From positions 458,850 through 522,849 of the forward strand of contig CAWFUP010000003.1 of the NCBI GenBank assembly GCA_963819075.1: 64,000 nt of DNA, written 5' to 3'. This DNA is from CAVQBJ01 sp963819075. GTDB taxonomy: Bacteria; Actinomycetota; Thermoleophilia; Solirubrobacterales; Solirubrobacteraceae. Below, one piece after another: positions 32,568 to 41,121 of the stretch (its first letter is position 1; the number at the start of each line of letters is the position of its first letter). A model generated the notes under the pieces. That model saw only the letters and a program-made list of their open reading frames with translations, searched no databases and was not told the DNA's origin. Position numbers and translations under genes: made by a program.

Positions 32568-34517
32568 CTAGGCTGCACGCGCGGCGATCTCGGCCGCCAG
32601 GCGCTCGGCGAACGCGTCCACCGTGACCGCTCCCTCATCGCCACCGTGGTGCGTGCGCACGGCGACCGTGCCCTCCTCGGACTCGCGGTCGCCGACGACG
32701 AGCATGTAGCGGATCTTGCGCAGCTCGGCGTCGCGGATCTTACGCCCGATCGACTCGACGCGATCGTCGACCTCGGCCCGGCCTCCGGCCTCGGCGAGCT
32801 GGGCGGCGACCGCGTCGGCGTGGGCCACGTGACGATCGGCGATCGGCAGGACGATCGCCTGCACGGGCGCCAGCCAGACCGGGAACTCGCCAGCGTAGTG
32901 CTCGATGAGAATGCCGATGAAGCGCTCGAACGAGCCCATCAGCGCGCGATGGATCATCACCGGCCGGTGCTCGGCGTTGTCCGCGCCGGCGTATTCGAGG
33001 GCGAAGCGCTCGGGCATGCTGTAGTCGAGCTGCACCGTGCCGAGCTGCCAGGAGCGCCCGATCGAGTCGGTCATGTGGAGGTCGATCTTCGGGCCGTAGA
33101 AGGCGCCATCGCCCGGGTTGATCTCGAACGCCAGGCCCTCGGACTCCAGCGCGGCGGTGAGCGCCCCCTCGGCCCGGTCCCACATCTCGTCGCTGCCGAT
33201 CCGCTTCGCGGGGCGGGTGGAAAGCTCCAGCCGGGGCTCGAAGCCGAACAGGTCGTACAGGAAGAAGCCGAAGCGCAGGCACTGGACGACCTCCTGCTCG
33301 ATCTGCTCCTCGGTGCAGAAGATGTGCGCATCGTCCTGGGTGATGTGGCGCACGCGCATGAGCCCATGCAGCGTGCCGCTCGGCTCGTGGCGATGTACGA
33401 GGCCGGCCTCGGAGTAGCGGATCGGCAGGTCGCGGTAGGAGCGGCGCTCGTCCTTATAGATCTGGATGTGCGCCGGGCAGTTCATCGGCTTCAGCCCCAT
33501 CGGGCGGTCCTCGACGTCGGTGAAGTACATGTGGTCCCGGTAGGTGTCCCAGTGGCCGGACTGCTTGAACAGGTCGACGTCGTAGAGGATCGGCGTCTTG
33601 ACCTCGCGGTACCCGCGGGCCCGGTTCTCGGTCCGCCACAGGTCGGTGAGCGCGTTCCAGATCGCGATGCCCGCGGGCTTCCAGAACGGACTCCCGGGCG
33701 ACAGGTCGGAGAAGAAGAACAGCTCGAGCTCGCGGCCGAGCTTGCGGTGATCGCGCGCGCGGGCCTGCTCGAGCTGCTCCTCGTAGGCGGCGAGGTCCTT
33801 CTCGGAGAAGAACGCCGTTCCGTACACGCGCGTCAGCATCGTGCGCTCGGAGTCACCCCGCCAGTAGGCGCCGGCCACCGACTGCAGGCGGAACGCCTTC
33901 ACGGTCTTCGTGGACGGCGCGTGCGGACCACGGCAGAGGTCCGTGAATGGGCCGTTCGTATACAGCGAGACGCTCGTCACCCCGGTGTCGGTGATGAGAT
34001 CGTCGATCAGCTCGACCTTGTAGTCCTGGCGTTCCGCGACGAAGCGCTCGCGCGCGACGGCGACCGGAACGTCCTCGCGCTCGAACGTCTCGGACGCCCG
34101 GACGTGCTCGCGCATGCGCGCCTCGATCGCCGGGAAGTCCGCCTCCGAGAGCGAGACGCCCTCGGGGAACTCGAAGTCGTAGTAGAAACCGTTCTCGATC
34201 GCCGGTCCGATCGAGATCTTCACGCCCGGGTAGAGCTCCATCACCGCCGCGGCGAGCACGTGCGCCGCGTCGTGGCGGATGAGCGCGAGCGCCTCCTCCC
34301 CGCTCTTCTCGGTGAGGATCGAGATGTGCGCGCCATCGGGCAGCGGGCGGGAGAGGTCGCGGACCTCGCCGCTGTCGCCCACCTCGGGATGGCTGACCTT
34401 GATTGCGAGCGCGGCGCGGGCCAGACCGGGTCCGATCGCGGCCGCGGCATCGGCGCCGGTGGCGCCGTCCTCGAGCTGCAGGTCGTTGCCGTCCGGCAGG
34501 TGGGCGGTGATCGACAT
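32568..34517 (-). CDS. thrS: threonyl-tRNA synthetase
   Basis: Class II synthetase charging tRNA-Thr. Domain order is complete: TGS domain (residues about 1-65), the editing domain with zinc-site motifs HDAAHVLAAAV and the late RGPH, then the catalytic core with GHWDTYRDHMYF, GLKPMNCPAHIQIYK, RHEPSGTLHGLMRVRHITQDD and HRALMGSFERFIGIL. The anticodon-binding domain ends at residue 649, a normal length. The start is ATG 34517. It heads the thrS-infC-(rpmI-rplT) translation cluster seen in many bacteria. No T-box leader was recognised upstream. Confidence 0.97.
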   Translation of the reverse strand: MSITAHLPDGNDLQLEDGATGADAAAAIGPGLARAALAIKVSHPEVGDSGEVRDLSRPLPDGAHISILTEKSGEEALALIRHDAAHVLAAAVMELYPGVKISIGPAIENGFYYDFEFPEGVSLSEADFPAIEARMREHVRASETFEREDVPVAVARERFVAERQDYKVELIDDLITDTGVTSVSLYTNGPFTDLCRGPHAPSTKTVKAFRLQSVAGAYWRGDSERTMLTRVYGTAFFSEKDLAAYEEQLEQARARDHRKLGRELELFFFSDLSPGSPFWKPAGIAIWNALTDLWRTENRARGYREVKTPILYDVDLFKQSGHWDTYRDHMYFTDVEDRPMGLKPMNCPAHIQIYKDERRSYRDLPIRYSEAGLVHRHEPSGTLHGLMRVRHITQDDAHIFCTEEQIEQEVVQCLRFGFFLYDLFGFEPRLELSTRPAKRIGSDEMWDRAEGALTAALESEGLAFEINPGDGAFYGPKIDLHMTDSIGRSWQLGTVQLDYSMPERFALEYAGADNAEHRPVMIHRALMGSFERFIGILIEHYAGEFPVWLAPVQAIVLPIADRHVAHADAVAAQLAEAGGRAEVDDRVESIGRKIRDAELRKIRYMLVVGDRESEEGTVAVRTHHGGDEGAVTVDAFAERLAAEIAARAA

Positions 34518-34588
34518 GGCTCGGGGAGGCTACCGGCTCCCCGGACGTCGCCGTGCGCCGCGCGGCGCACGGCGGCGGTCGCTCCGCG

Positions 34589-35512
34589 TCAGGCCACGCG
34601 GACCGCGTCGCGGGCGGCCGACGGAGCGTCTGCACCCGGGATCCCGACGGCCAGCCACAGCGCGTCGTCGCCGAGCGCAACCCGGCGAACGGCGCCGTCG
34701 GCGGCACGCTCGATGAGCGATTCCTCGGCCGCGTCGCGATTCGGTGCCTCGTTGCCGTGGGTCATGATCGCCGCCACCTCCTGGGTGACGAGGCCCTCCG
34801 GAAAGCGCTCCAGCGCCGCGAGGGGATCCTCGGGAGGCGGCTCGCGCTCGAGACCGACGTCGAGATTCGCCAGGCATACGTCATACGCTTCCACGGGCTG
34901 GAAGCCGCCGGCCTCCAGGCGCCGATCCCCGCGCTCGAACACGAGCGACGGCGCTGTGAAGCGCACGCGCCCATTGCTGTTGGCGGCCTTGCCCTGGAAC
35001 TCGGTCGGACCGCCGGCGGCGGAGCACGCGTCGTCGCGGTCGGCCTCGTAGGCCGCGTTCACGCTCTCCTCGTCGAGGGCGGCGACGATCGCCGCCGCAT
35101 CGAGGCCGTCGACCGCTCCTAGCGCCTGGACGATGTCGTCGTCCTCGTCGAGGAGCAGCGTCGTGTTGAACCAGGCGAACTGGAGCGCGCGGTACACGGC
35201 GAGCTCGTGCTCCGGCGCGAGCAGCCGGGTGGCGACGATCGTGCGACAGCCCCGGGCGCTGGCGATCAGCCGCGAGCGAGGCTCGGTCGCGAAGGGCATC
35301 CCGTAGCGCCGAAAGCGCAGCGCATGCCGGGCCGATCGAGCCGGCGTGAAGCCGTAGCTGGCGTACCGCTCGGTCGTCTCCGACAGTCCGATCGCCACCA
35401 GGCGCCAGCGCAGCTGCGCGCCGTAGCGCCAACGCAGGACCGCGAACGCCGGGTTCGCGCTGTACGCCCAGGGACACGCGGGATCCGTGTACCAGCTGAC
35501 GTCGATCGCCAT
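34589..35512 (-). CDS. DsbA family (FrnE-like) protein with single active-site Cys
   Basis: A 307-residue cytosolic thioredoxin-fold protein. It opens MAIDVSWYTDPACPWAYSAN, matching the DP(V/A)CPWxY start of the FrnE/DsbA family, but the CxxC motif is CPWA. The resolving cysteine is therefore missing and classical disulfide exchange is unlikely. A large helical insertion follows, and the cis-Pro region is near FTAPSLVFERG. The ATG at 35512 is chosen; the frame is open to 35662 with unlike, Arg-rich residues. It may act as a glutathione- or mycothiol-type isomerase or reductase. It is followed downstream by thrS on the same strand, about 70 bp away. Confidence 0.8.
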   Translation of the reverse strand: MAIDVSWYTDPACPWAYSANPAFAVLRWRYGAQLRWRLVAIGLSETTERYASYGFTPARSARHALRFRRYGMPFATEPRSRLIASARGCRTIVATRLLAPEHELAVYRALQFAWFNTTLLLDEDDDIVQALGAVDGLDAAAIVAALDEESVNAAYEADRDDACSAAGGPTEFQGKAANSNGRVRFTAPSLVFERGDRRLEAGGFQPVEAYDVCLANLDVGLEREPPPEDPLAALERFPEGLVTQEVAAIMTHGNEAPNRDAAEESLIERAADGAVRRVALGDDALWLAVGIPGADAPSAARDAVRVA

Positions 35513-35562
35513 CTCGTCGATTGTTGCACACGCAACCGGCGGGTCGCGCCGGTCGACGGCGG

Positions 35563-36087
35563 TCAGGCGCGGGAGTCGAAGGCCTCGGCGCGGCGCGTCG
35601 CGCGACGCTCGCGATGCGCCGCGACGTGGCGGCGCAGCGCGCCGGGCTGGGCGAACGTCCACACACGGTTGGCGACGAACGCAAACGGCATCGCGATCGC
35701 GATCGAGATCGCCTGCGCGAGCAACGTGTTGAGGCCCGCGCCCTGGACGAGCGCGTCGAGCAGCCCGAGCGAGAAGAAGAAGCTGATCGTGCTCACGATT
35801 AGGAAGCGCCGAGCCTGGCGGTGGACCGCCTCCGTGCCGACGGCCGCGAACGTCCAGCGGCGGTTCCAGTGGAAGTTGTTGCCGACCGCGGCGAGGAACG
35901 CGACCGTCGCGGCGATGAGGTAATGGGCCCCGAGGTGCGAGGCGAGATCGAAGAAGATGAGGTTGACGATGTAGCCCGAGCCGCCGACGATGGCGAACTT
36001 CACGAGCGTGCGCAGCTCGGGCAGCGCATGGTGGCGCAGGCGATCGCCAACGTACCGACGGCGACTGGAGTGTTCGCGGGTGCTCAT
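35563..36087 (-). CDS. GtrA family membrane protein
   Basis: A 174-residue integral membrane protein with four predicted helices: FAIVGGSGYIVNLIFFDLA, LIAATVAFLAAVGNNFHWNR, FLIVSTISFFFSLGLLDALV and LAQAISIAIAMPFAFVANRVW. The NNFHWNRRWTF motif after helix 2 and the final ANRVWTF are GtrA hallmarks. These proteins take part in moving polyprenyl-linked sugars across the membrane or in cell-wall polysaccharide synthesis. No glycosyltransferase partner is adjacent. ATG 36087 (MSTREHSSRRR) is preferred over 36159. The tail after helix 4 is Arg/Ala-rich. Confidence 0.88.
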   Translation of the reverse strand: MSTREHSSRRRYVGDRLRHHALPELRTLVKFAIVGGSGYIVNLIFFDLASHLGAHYLIAATVAFLAAVGNNFHWNRRWTFAAVGTEAVHRQARRFLIVSTISFFFSLGLLDALVQGAGLNTLLAQAISIAIAMPFAFVANRVWTFAQPGALRRHVAAHRERRATRRAEAFDSRA

Positions 36088-36304
36088 ACGCCGATCAACG
36101 GGGACGGGCAGGAAGAGCACCCGCTCCCCGGGGCACCCTCCGACAACTCGTGCCCTCAACCATACCGCTCCAGGCTGTCGCCCGGGTTAGTCCACACACA
36201 CGTACGGCGCGGGTGGCGCGGGGCAGGGCGCCCTCCGGCGGGCGCCTGAATGAGCACGCCCGCCGCGGGCGCGCGCTCCCCAGCGCGCGCGGGACCGCTA
36301 TGCC

Positions 36305-36517
36305 TCAACCCGTCGAAGGACCCCGATCGACGGCGAGGTGCTGCGGACCCACCTCGACGGGCCCATACGCGTGCCCCAAACCAGCGCGTCCCTGGCTGGA
36401 AAGGGCATTGCGGGCGTAGGGCCGCGAGTGCTGGCTCGATGCCGCCACCGCGCTGCTCGCAGGCATGAGGCTGACCGCGACGACGGTGGCGAGAAGAGCT
36501 GTGCGGGGAGTCCTCAC
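36305..36517 (-). CDS. short secreted peptide A (novel pair)
   Basis: A 70-residue open frame from GTG 36517. Residues 1-25 form a signal peptide (VRTPRTALLATVVAVSLMPA, ending SSAVA before ASSQ). The mature part is about 45 residues, without cysteine, and contains GRAGLGHAYGPVEVGPQH. The same pattern (G-x-G-x-A-[YW]-G-P-V-x-V-x-P) recurs in the neighbouring peptide encoded at 36803-36982, with 9 identities in 16 positions. That is the main argument that both are real. No Shine-Dalgarno is obvious. Function unknown; no family recognised. Confidence 0.6.
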   Translation of the reverse strand: MRTPRTALLATVVAVSLMPASSAVAASSQHSRPYARNALSSQGRAGLGHAYGPVEVGPQHLAVDRGPSTG

Positions 36518-36802
36518 ACTGGGAAGGGTGGCCCAGCGAGGGCTCGCTGTCCATGATCCGTTTGGCCATCCGCCGGGGCGGGGGCGTCCAGGCTGCGTCC
36601 ACCGTGGGGGCTGGACATCCGTTCGGCCGGGCTCAATCACCGGCGCCGCCTGCCGATGACATGGAGTGCAGCCGGCAACCGCGCACCCACCCACCGCCCG
36701 CCGGCCGCTTCGAGACAGCAACCCGATCCGTTCGCGCCGGTGCCACCCTCCTCCTCGGCACCGGTGTGGACGGGTCACTCGCCCGCCGCCGGCGAGGCCC
36801 GC

Positions 36803-36982
36803 TCAGCGCGAGTGCGACGGGGTCACCACGACGGGACCCCAGGCGTTGCCGATGCCGATGTGCCCCTTCGCCGCAGGCGGCCGGGGGTGCCTGGCCTTCG
36901 CCGGCGCCACGGCGGAGGCGCTGCCACACGGCACCAGGCAACCAACGAGTACGAGCGGCAACGCGCGGGCGATGAGCTTCAC
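36803..36982 (-). CDS. short secreted peptide B, possible lipoprotein (novel pair)
   Basis: A 59-residue open frame from GTG 36982. The first 25 residues are a signal (VKLIARALPLVLVGCLVPCG); LVGC at residues 12-15 fits a lipobox, so it may be lipid-anchored, although cleavage after SASA is an alternative. The mature C-terminus GHIGIGNAWGPVVVTPSHSR matches the corresponding part of peptide A. The frame is open far upstream (to 37774), but that region is antisense to the DHH gene and is not coding. It is divergent from the DHH phosphoesterase gene. Confidence 0.6.
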   Translation of the reverse strand: MKLIARALPLVLVGCLVPCGSASAVAPAKARHPRPPAAKGHIGIGNAWGPVVVTPSHSR

Positions 36983-37183
36983 GACGCGCAGCCTGAACGA
37001 AGCGGGCCCCGATGTCCATAGCCAATGCGTCCAGAACGCGGGCATTTGCTCAAGCCGAGGTGTCAAGTATCCGACCGCTCGGCGTCCTCGCGCGACGGGT
37101 GGGCGATACCGGCGCATCGCTTCAAGGATCGTCGCCGAGCTGCCGACGTTCTGTCTGACCCCACCGAGAGGAGCAGAGCGCGC

Positions 37184-38125
37184 ATGGCCACAAACACGAC
37201 CGAGAAGTGTCGGCTCGTTACCCGTAGCGACTTCGACGGGCTGGTGTGCGCCGCCCTCCTGAAAGAGCTCGGGATCCTCGACGAGATCAAGTTCGTCCAC
37301 CCAAAGGACATGCAGGACGGGCTCATCGAGATCACCGACCGGGACATCACGACGAACCTTCCCTACGTCCCCGGCGTGCGGCTCGCGTTCGACCACCACG
37401 AGAGCGAAACGCTGCGCCTCGAGGAGACGGCCACCAATCACATCATCATCCCGGGCGCCCTGTCGGCCGCGCGGGTCGTCTACGAGCACTTCGGCGGCGC
37501 CGAGCGCTTCCAGCTCGTCGGCGAGGAGCTCATGGACGCCGTCGACAAGGCGGACAGCGCCCTGTTCAGCCTCGACGAGATCAAGGACCCAACCGGCTGG
37601 ATCCTGCTCAGCTTCCTCATGGACCCGCGGACGGGGCTCGGCCGCTTCCGGGAATTCCGCATCTCCAACTACCAGCTGATGATGGCGCTGATCGACGCCT
37701 GTCTGGAGCTGAGCGTCGAGGAGATCCTCGAGCTGCCCGATGTCGCCGAGCGCGTCGCGCTCTACCGCGAGCACGAGGATGCCGCCGAGGAGCAGCTGCT
37801 CACGCGCTCAGCGGTGCGCGGCAAGCTCGTCATCCTCGATCTGCGCCACGATGAGGTCATCCACCCCACCAACCGCTTCATGATCTACGCGCTGCGCCCG
37901 CAGTGCAACATCTCGATCCACGTGTTGTGGGGGCTCAAGCAGCAGAACACGGTGTTTGCGACCGGCAAGTCGATCGTCGACCGCTCGAGCCGCACCGATG
38001 TCGGCGCGCTCATGCTCGAGTACGGTGGCGGCGGGCACGAGGCCGCCGGCACCTGCCAGGTCGAGAACGAGGACGCCGAGCGCGTGCTCGGAGAGCTCAC
38101 CGCGCGCATCAACGCCGACGGCTAG
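37184..38125 (+). CDS. DHH family phosphoesterase (exopolyphosphatase/NrnA-like)
   Basis: Predicted Mn-dependent phosphoesterase acting on polyphosphate, oligonucleotides or cyclic dinucleotide products. The 313 residues have the DHH-domain motifs TRSDFDGLVCAALL (near residue 13), FDHHES (about 70) and D in DAVDKADSA. The C-terminal DHHA1 motif is GGGGHEAAGTCQV. ATG 37184 is preceded by gagaggag, a good ribosome-binding site; the open frame to 37025 is unlike the family. DHH proteins of the NrnA/PDE type degrade pGpG or c-di-AMP products, which would suit a genome with several GGDEF proteins. The substrate cannot be set from sequence. Confidence 0.88.
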   Translation: MATNTTEKCRLVTRSDFDGLVCAALLKELGILDEIKFVHPKDMQDGLIEITDRDITTNLPYVPGVRLAFDHHESETLRLEETATNHIIIPGALSAARVVYEHFGGAERFQLVGEELMDAVDKADSALFSLDEIKDPTGWILLSFLMDPRTGLGRFREFRISNYQLMMALIDACLELSVEEILELPDVAERVALYREHEDAAEEQLLTRSAVRGKLVILDLRHDEVIHPTNRFMIYALRPQCNISIHVLWGLKQQNTVFATGKSIVDRSSRTDVGALMLEYGGGGHEAAGTCQVENEDAERVLGELTARINADG

Positions 38126-38170
38126 CGCGTTTCCTTACGTCGTTCATACACCCGCCCCGTAATAGATGAG

Positions 38171-38245
38171 GTGCGGTGGCCACGCACCTGAGTGGCGATA
38201 ACGCACAGCTTCGCGGCCGAAGCGGTGCTTGCGTGGTCACCGCAC
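38171..38245. repeat. imperfect 16-bp inverted repeat between convergent genes
   Basis: Arms 38171-38186 and 38230-38245 are reverse complements at 15 of 16 positions, with a 43-base spacer that itself contains a smaller cttcg/cgaag hairpin. It lies between the ends of the DHH gene (38125) and the SRPBCC gene (38250), so a bidirectional terminator or a structured repeat is possible. Confidence 0.6.
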
Positions 38246-38249
38246 TCTC

Positions 38250-38711
38250 TCAGCCGGACGCCGGCGATCGCTCGACGTGCTGGCGCAGCCGGTCGGCCGG
38301 CTGCTCGATGAGATACCGCCGCGCCGGTCCGCTGAGCGCGCGCTCGGCCAGGAAGCCGCCAGGCACGGCCAGCTCGAGCTCCACCTCATAGCTCACCAGC
38401 GTTCGCCGCTCCGACAAAGGCTCGAGCCGCCAACCCGGACCGGTGATGCCCAGCGATCCGTCGATGACCACCGGTATGAGACGGTTCGCGACCGAGACGT
38501 CATACCGCAGCGTGCACGGCACCTCGGGTACGAACTCGACGCCGGCGCTGAACAGGAGCCGACCGGTCGGCGTGTCATCCGGGGCCGACACGGTGCGTGA
38601 CTCGCGCACCCCGGGGAACCAATGGACGTAGGCGTCGAAATCGAGCAGCGCGGCTCGGAGGCGCTCGTGCGCAGCGTCGATCTCGATGCGGTTGGAGCCG
38701 GAGAGCTTCAT
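38250..38711 (-). CDS. SRPBCC/START-like protein
   Basis: A 153-residue soluble protein of the polyketide cyclase/COQ10-like START fold. Typical elements are an initial beta strand (KLSGSNRIEIDA), a helix at the domain start (HERLRAALLDFDAYVHWFPGV), then beta strands with YDVSVANRLIPVV and a long C-terminal helix (RRYLIEQPADRLRQHVERS). The DFDAYVHWFPGV segment is close to the DxxxYxxWxP pattern of lipid-binding SRPBCC proteins. The ATG at 38711 (MKLSGS) is chosen over 38738. Ligand unknown. Confidence 0.82.
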   Translation of the reverse strand: MKLSGSNRIEIDAAHERLRAALLDFDAYVHWFPGVRESRTVSAPDDTPTGRLLFSAGVEFVPEVPCTLRYDVSVANRLIPVVIDGSLGITGPGWRLEPLSERRTLVSYEVELELAVPGGFLAERALSGPARRYLIEQPADRLRQHVERSPASG

Positions 38712-38786
38712 GGGCGGGTCGGTCGGACCGTAGCGCACGGCTGCCGCTGACCGCGGGGCCCGCTATAGAGCGATATACCTCCCGCG

Positions 38787-38972
38787 ATGGGTGAGGCGCC
38801 GCACGAACCCCAGGCCACCACATCCGGCGACGACGACGTCGGAGGCGAGCTCTCCGCAGAGGTCCGGGCGGTCGATCCCGTCGAGCCCTTCGGCCCGCTG
38901 ACCATCCACCGCTTCGTGAAGGTGGGCGGGCGAGGCCTCATCCTGTACGAGCGCACCGGCCCGCCCGCGTAA
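38787..38972 (+). CDS. small conserved-looking protein upstream of galT
   Basis: A 61-residue acidic protein (ATG 38787). The N-terminal half is disordered-looking and acidic (SGDDDVGGELSAEVRAVDP); the second half has a short beta pattern (FGPLTIHRFVKVGGRGLILYER). Its stop lies 5 bp before the galT start, so the two genes should be cotranscribed and coupled. No family is recognised with confidence. It may be a small partner or regulator of the galactose genes. Confidence 0.6.
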   Translation: MGEAPHEPQATTSGDDDVGGELSAEVRAVDPVEPFGPLTIHRFVKVGGRGLILYERTGPPA

Positions 38973-38977
38973 GGGTT

Positions 38978-39889
38978 ATGACGACCCTGCGCTTCAACGA
39001 GCTCCGCGGCGAGCAGGTCGTCTACGCCGTGCACCGCCAGGACCGGACGTTCCTGCCCGCGGAGGGTCACTGCCCGCTCTGTCCCACGCGTCCCGGCCAG
39101 CCGCCGACGGAGATCCCGTTCCCGTCCTATGAGCTCGCCGTGTTCGACAACCGCTTCCCCTCGTTGGAGGCGCCGCTCGGCGCGGCCGAGGTGGTCGTGT
39201 ACACCGACGATCACAACGGGTCCTTCGGCGAGCTGCCGGGCGAGCGCGCCGAGGCGCTCATGTGGGTTTGGCGCCACCGCTACGAGGAGCTCGGTGCGCG
39301 CCCGGACGTCGACTACGTCTTCATCTTCGAGAACCGCGGCATCGAGGCCGGCGCGACGCTGCAGCACCCCCACGGCCAGATCTACGGTTACCCGTTCCTT
39401 CCGCCCGTACCGGCGTTGGAGCGTGCCGCCGACGAGCGCCTCGGCGGATGCGCGCTGTGCGCTGCCCTGCGGCGCGAGGTCGAGGACGACGTGCGCGTCG
39501 TGTTCCGCGACGAGCCGGTCATCGCCTACGTCCCGTACGCCGCGCGCTGGCCATACGAGGTGCACGTCGTCATGCGCGAGCACCGGGAGAGCCTCGCCCA
39601 CGCCGGCCCCGACGAGCTCGCAGCTCTCGCCGAGGCGCTGCAGGCGGTGACGCAGGGCTATGACCGGCTGTTCGCGGCGCCGTTCCCGTATGTCATGGTC
39701 GTGCACCAATCGCCGACCGATGGTCGCGGCGACGGGCACCTGCACGTCGAGTTCTATCCGCCGCTGCGGACCGCGCACAAGCTGAAGTACCTGGCGGGCT
39801 CCGAACAGGGCGCCGGCTCGTTCATCGTCGACGTCCTGCCCGAGGACGCGGCGCGGTCCCTGCGAGAGGCGATCGCCGGTGACGCGTGA
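38978..39889 (+). CDS. galT: galactose-1-phosphate uridylyltransferase
   Basis: Leloir-pathway enzyme exchanging UMP between UDP-glucose and galactose-1-phosphate. Zinc-site CPLC motif is near residue 32; the nucleophilic His is in HPHGQIYGYPF near residue 130. CALC (about 160) and HLHVEFYPP near residue 250 are also present. At 303 residues it is shorter than E. coli GalT (about 348) and fits the short actinobacterial form. The start is ATG 38978. galK follows with an 11-nt overlap, giving a galT-galK pair; galE is not in the window. Confidence 0.94.
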   Translation: MTTLRFNELRGEQVVYAVHRQDRTFLPAEGHCPLCPTRPGQPPTEIPFPSYELAVFDNRFPSLEAPLGAAEVVVYTDDHNGSFGELPGERAEALMWVWRHRYEELGARPDVDYVFIFENRGIEAGATLQHPHGQIYGYPFLPPVPALERAADERLGGCALCAALRREVEDDVRVVFRDEPVIAYVPYAARWPYEVHVVMREHRESLAHAGPDELAALAEALQAVTQGYDRLFAAPFPYVMVVHQSPTDGRGDGHLHVEFYPPLRTAHKLKYLAGSEQGAGSFIVDVLPEDAARSLREAIAGDA

Positions 39890-40973
39890 GTCGGCGGCCG
39901 CGTTCGCGCCCGGCCGCGTCAACCTGATCGGCGAGCACACCGACTACAACGAGGGTCTCGCACTGCCGTTCGCGATCACCGAGGGCGTCCGCGTGAACGC
40001 TTACCGCACCATGGGCGCCGCACTCGAAGCGCACGCGCTCGATCTCGGCGAGGACGATTCGTTCGCGCTCGACGCGCCGATCGTGCCGTCGAGCGGCTGG
40101 CGGGCCCTTGTCCGCGGCGTCGCGGCGGAGCTGGTGCGGGCCGGCGTCGAGCTCCCCGGCGTGCGCGTCGAGTTGAGCGGCACCGTCCCGCAGGGATCCG
40201 GCCTGTCGTCATCGGCGGCGCTCGAGGTCGCGCTCGCGCTGGCGCTGCTCGCTATCGCCGACGCTCCGACGCTCGACTGCATCGAGCTGGCTCGCCTCTG
40301 CTCGCGCGCCGAGAACGACTGGGTCGGGGCGCGTACCGGCCTACTCGATCAGCTCACATCGCTGTGCGGGCAGCGCGACGCAGCGCTGTGCATCGACTTT
40401 CGCTCGCTGGCGATCGACCCCGTCCCCCTGCGCCTGGAGGGGTGGCGCGTGTTCACGCTCGACTCCGGCGAGCGGCACTCGCTCGCCGCGTCGGGCTACA
40501 ACGAGCGTCGCGCCGAATGCGCAGAGGCCTGCCGGCTCCTCGGTGTGGCGAGCCTGCGCGAGGCGGCGGCGGCGATGCTCACTGGGCTCCCGGCGCCGTT
40601 GGCGGCGCGCGCCGGCCATGTGCTGGCCGAGAACGCGCGGGTGGTCTCGACGGTCGCCGCGCTCGCACGCGACGACCTCGTAAGGGTCGGCGAGCTGCTC
40701 AACGCCTCCCACGCGAGCCTGCGCGACCTCTACGCCGTCTCCACACCGGCCCTCGACGCGGCCGCAGCCGCGCTCCGAGACGCCGGCGCCGTGGGGGCCC
40801 GCATGATCGGTGGCGGCTTCGGCGGTCACGTCCTCGGCCTGTTTCCCCCGGGCGGAGCCGCGCCGCCACGAGCCCGCGAGGTGCGGCCGGGACCCGGCGC
40901 CCACCTGCTCGACGGAAGTCGGTCACCCCCGAGCGCATCCGCGAGAACTTCGAGGTGTTCGACTTCGAGCTGA
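39879..40973 (+). CDS. galK: galactokinase with altered 3' end
   Basis: Phosphorylates galactose with ATP. GHMP-kinase motifs: PGRVNLIGEHTDYNEG near residue 11, the ATP loop GTVPQGSGLSSSAALEVAL (about 107), and GARMIGGGFGGHVLGL (about 307). The start is GTG 39879. After residue about 330 the sequence REVRPGPGAHLLDG still looks like a galactokinase end, but the frame then runs, without a stop of its own, into the last 20 codons. These lie out of frame over a remnant of an aldo/keto reductase gene. The C-terminus is therefore probably chimeric, by deletion or rearrangement; activity may be kept because the catalytic motifs are complete. Confidence 0.92.
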   Translation: MTRESAAAFAPGRVNLIGEHTDYNEGLALPFAITEGVRVNAYRTMGAALEAHALDLGEDDSFALDAPIVPSSGWRALVRGVAAELVRAGVELPGVRVELSGTVPQGSGLSSSAALEVALALALLAIADAPTLDCIELARLCSRAENDWVGARTGLLDQLTSLCGQRDAALCIDFRSLAIDPVPLRLEGWRVFTLDSGERHSLAASGYNERRAECAEACRLLGVASLREAAAAMLTGLPAPLAARAGHVLAENARVVSTVAALARDDLVRVGELLNASHASLRDLYAVSTPALDAAAAALRDAGAVGARMIGGGFGGHVLGLFPPGGAAPPRAREVRPGPGAHLLDGSRSPPSASARTSRCSTSS

Positions 40974-40984
40974 GCGACGATGAG
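40916..40984 (+). pseudogene. 3' remnant of an aldo/keto reductase gene
   Basis: In the frame +2 to galK the 23 codons from 40916 read KSVTPERIRENFEVFDFELS followed by DDE, a near-perfect match to the conserved C-terminal part of aldo/keto reductases (the NADP-phosphate-binding KSV...RIxEN motif). The rest of such a gene is absent on both sides. The remnant overlaps the last codons of galK. Confidence 0.75.
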
Positions 40985-41121
40985 AGCGGACCGGGCCAGA
41001 CCCGAACGTGTTGTCATGCCCTGACCGGCCGGCGTGGCGCACGACGTCGATGCGGTGCATAATCGACGGCTCCACGGATCGAAGCGGCTCCGGCGGCGCC
41101 GCGACAGGGGGGCGAGTGCGT

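Noticed and set aside
36803..37774. Long 323-codon minus-strand frame
   Set aside because: Most of it is antisense to the DHH phosphoesterase gene and has no family features; only its last 59 codons, with a signal peptide, look coding.
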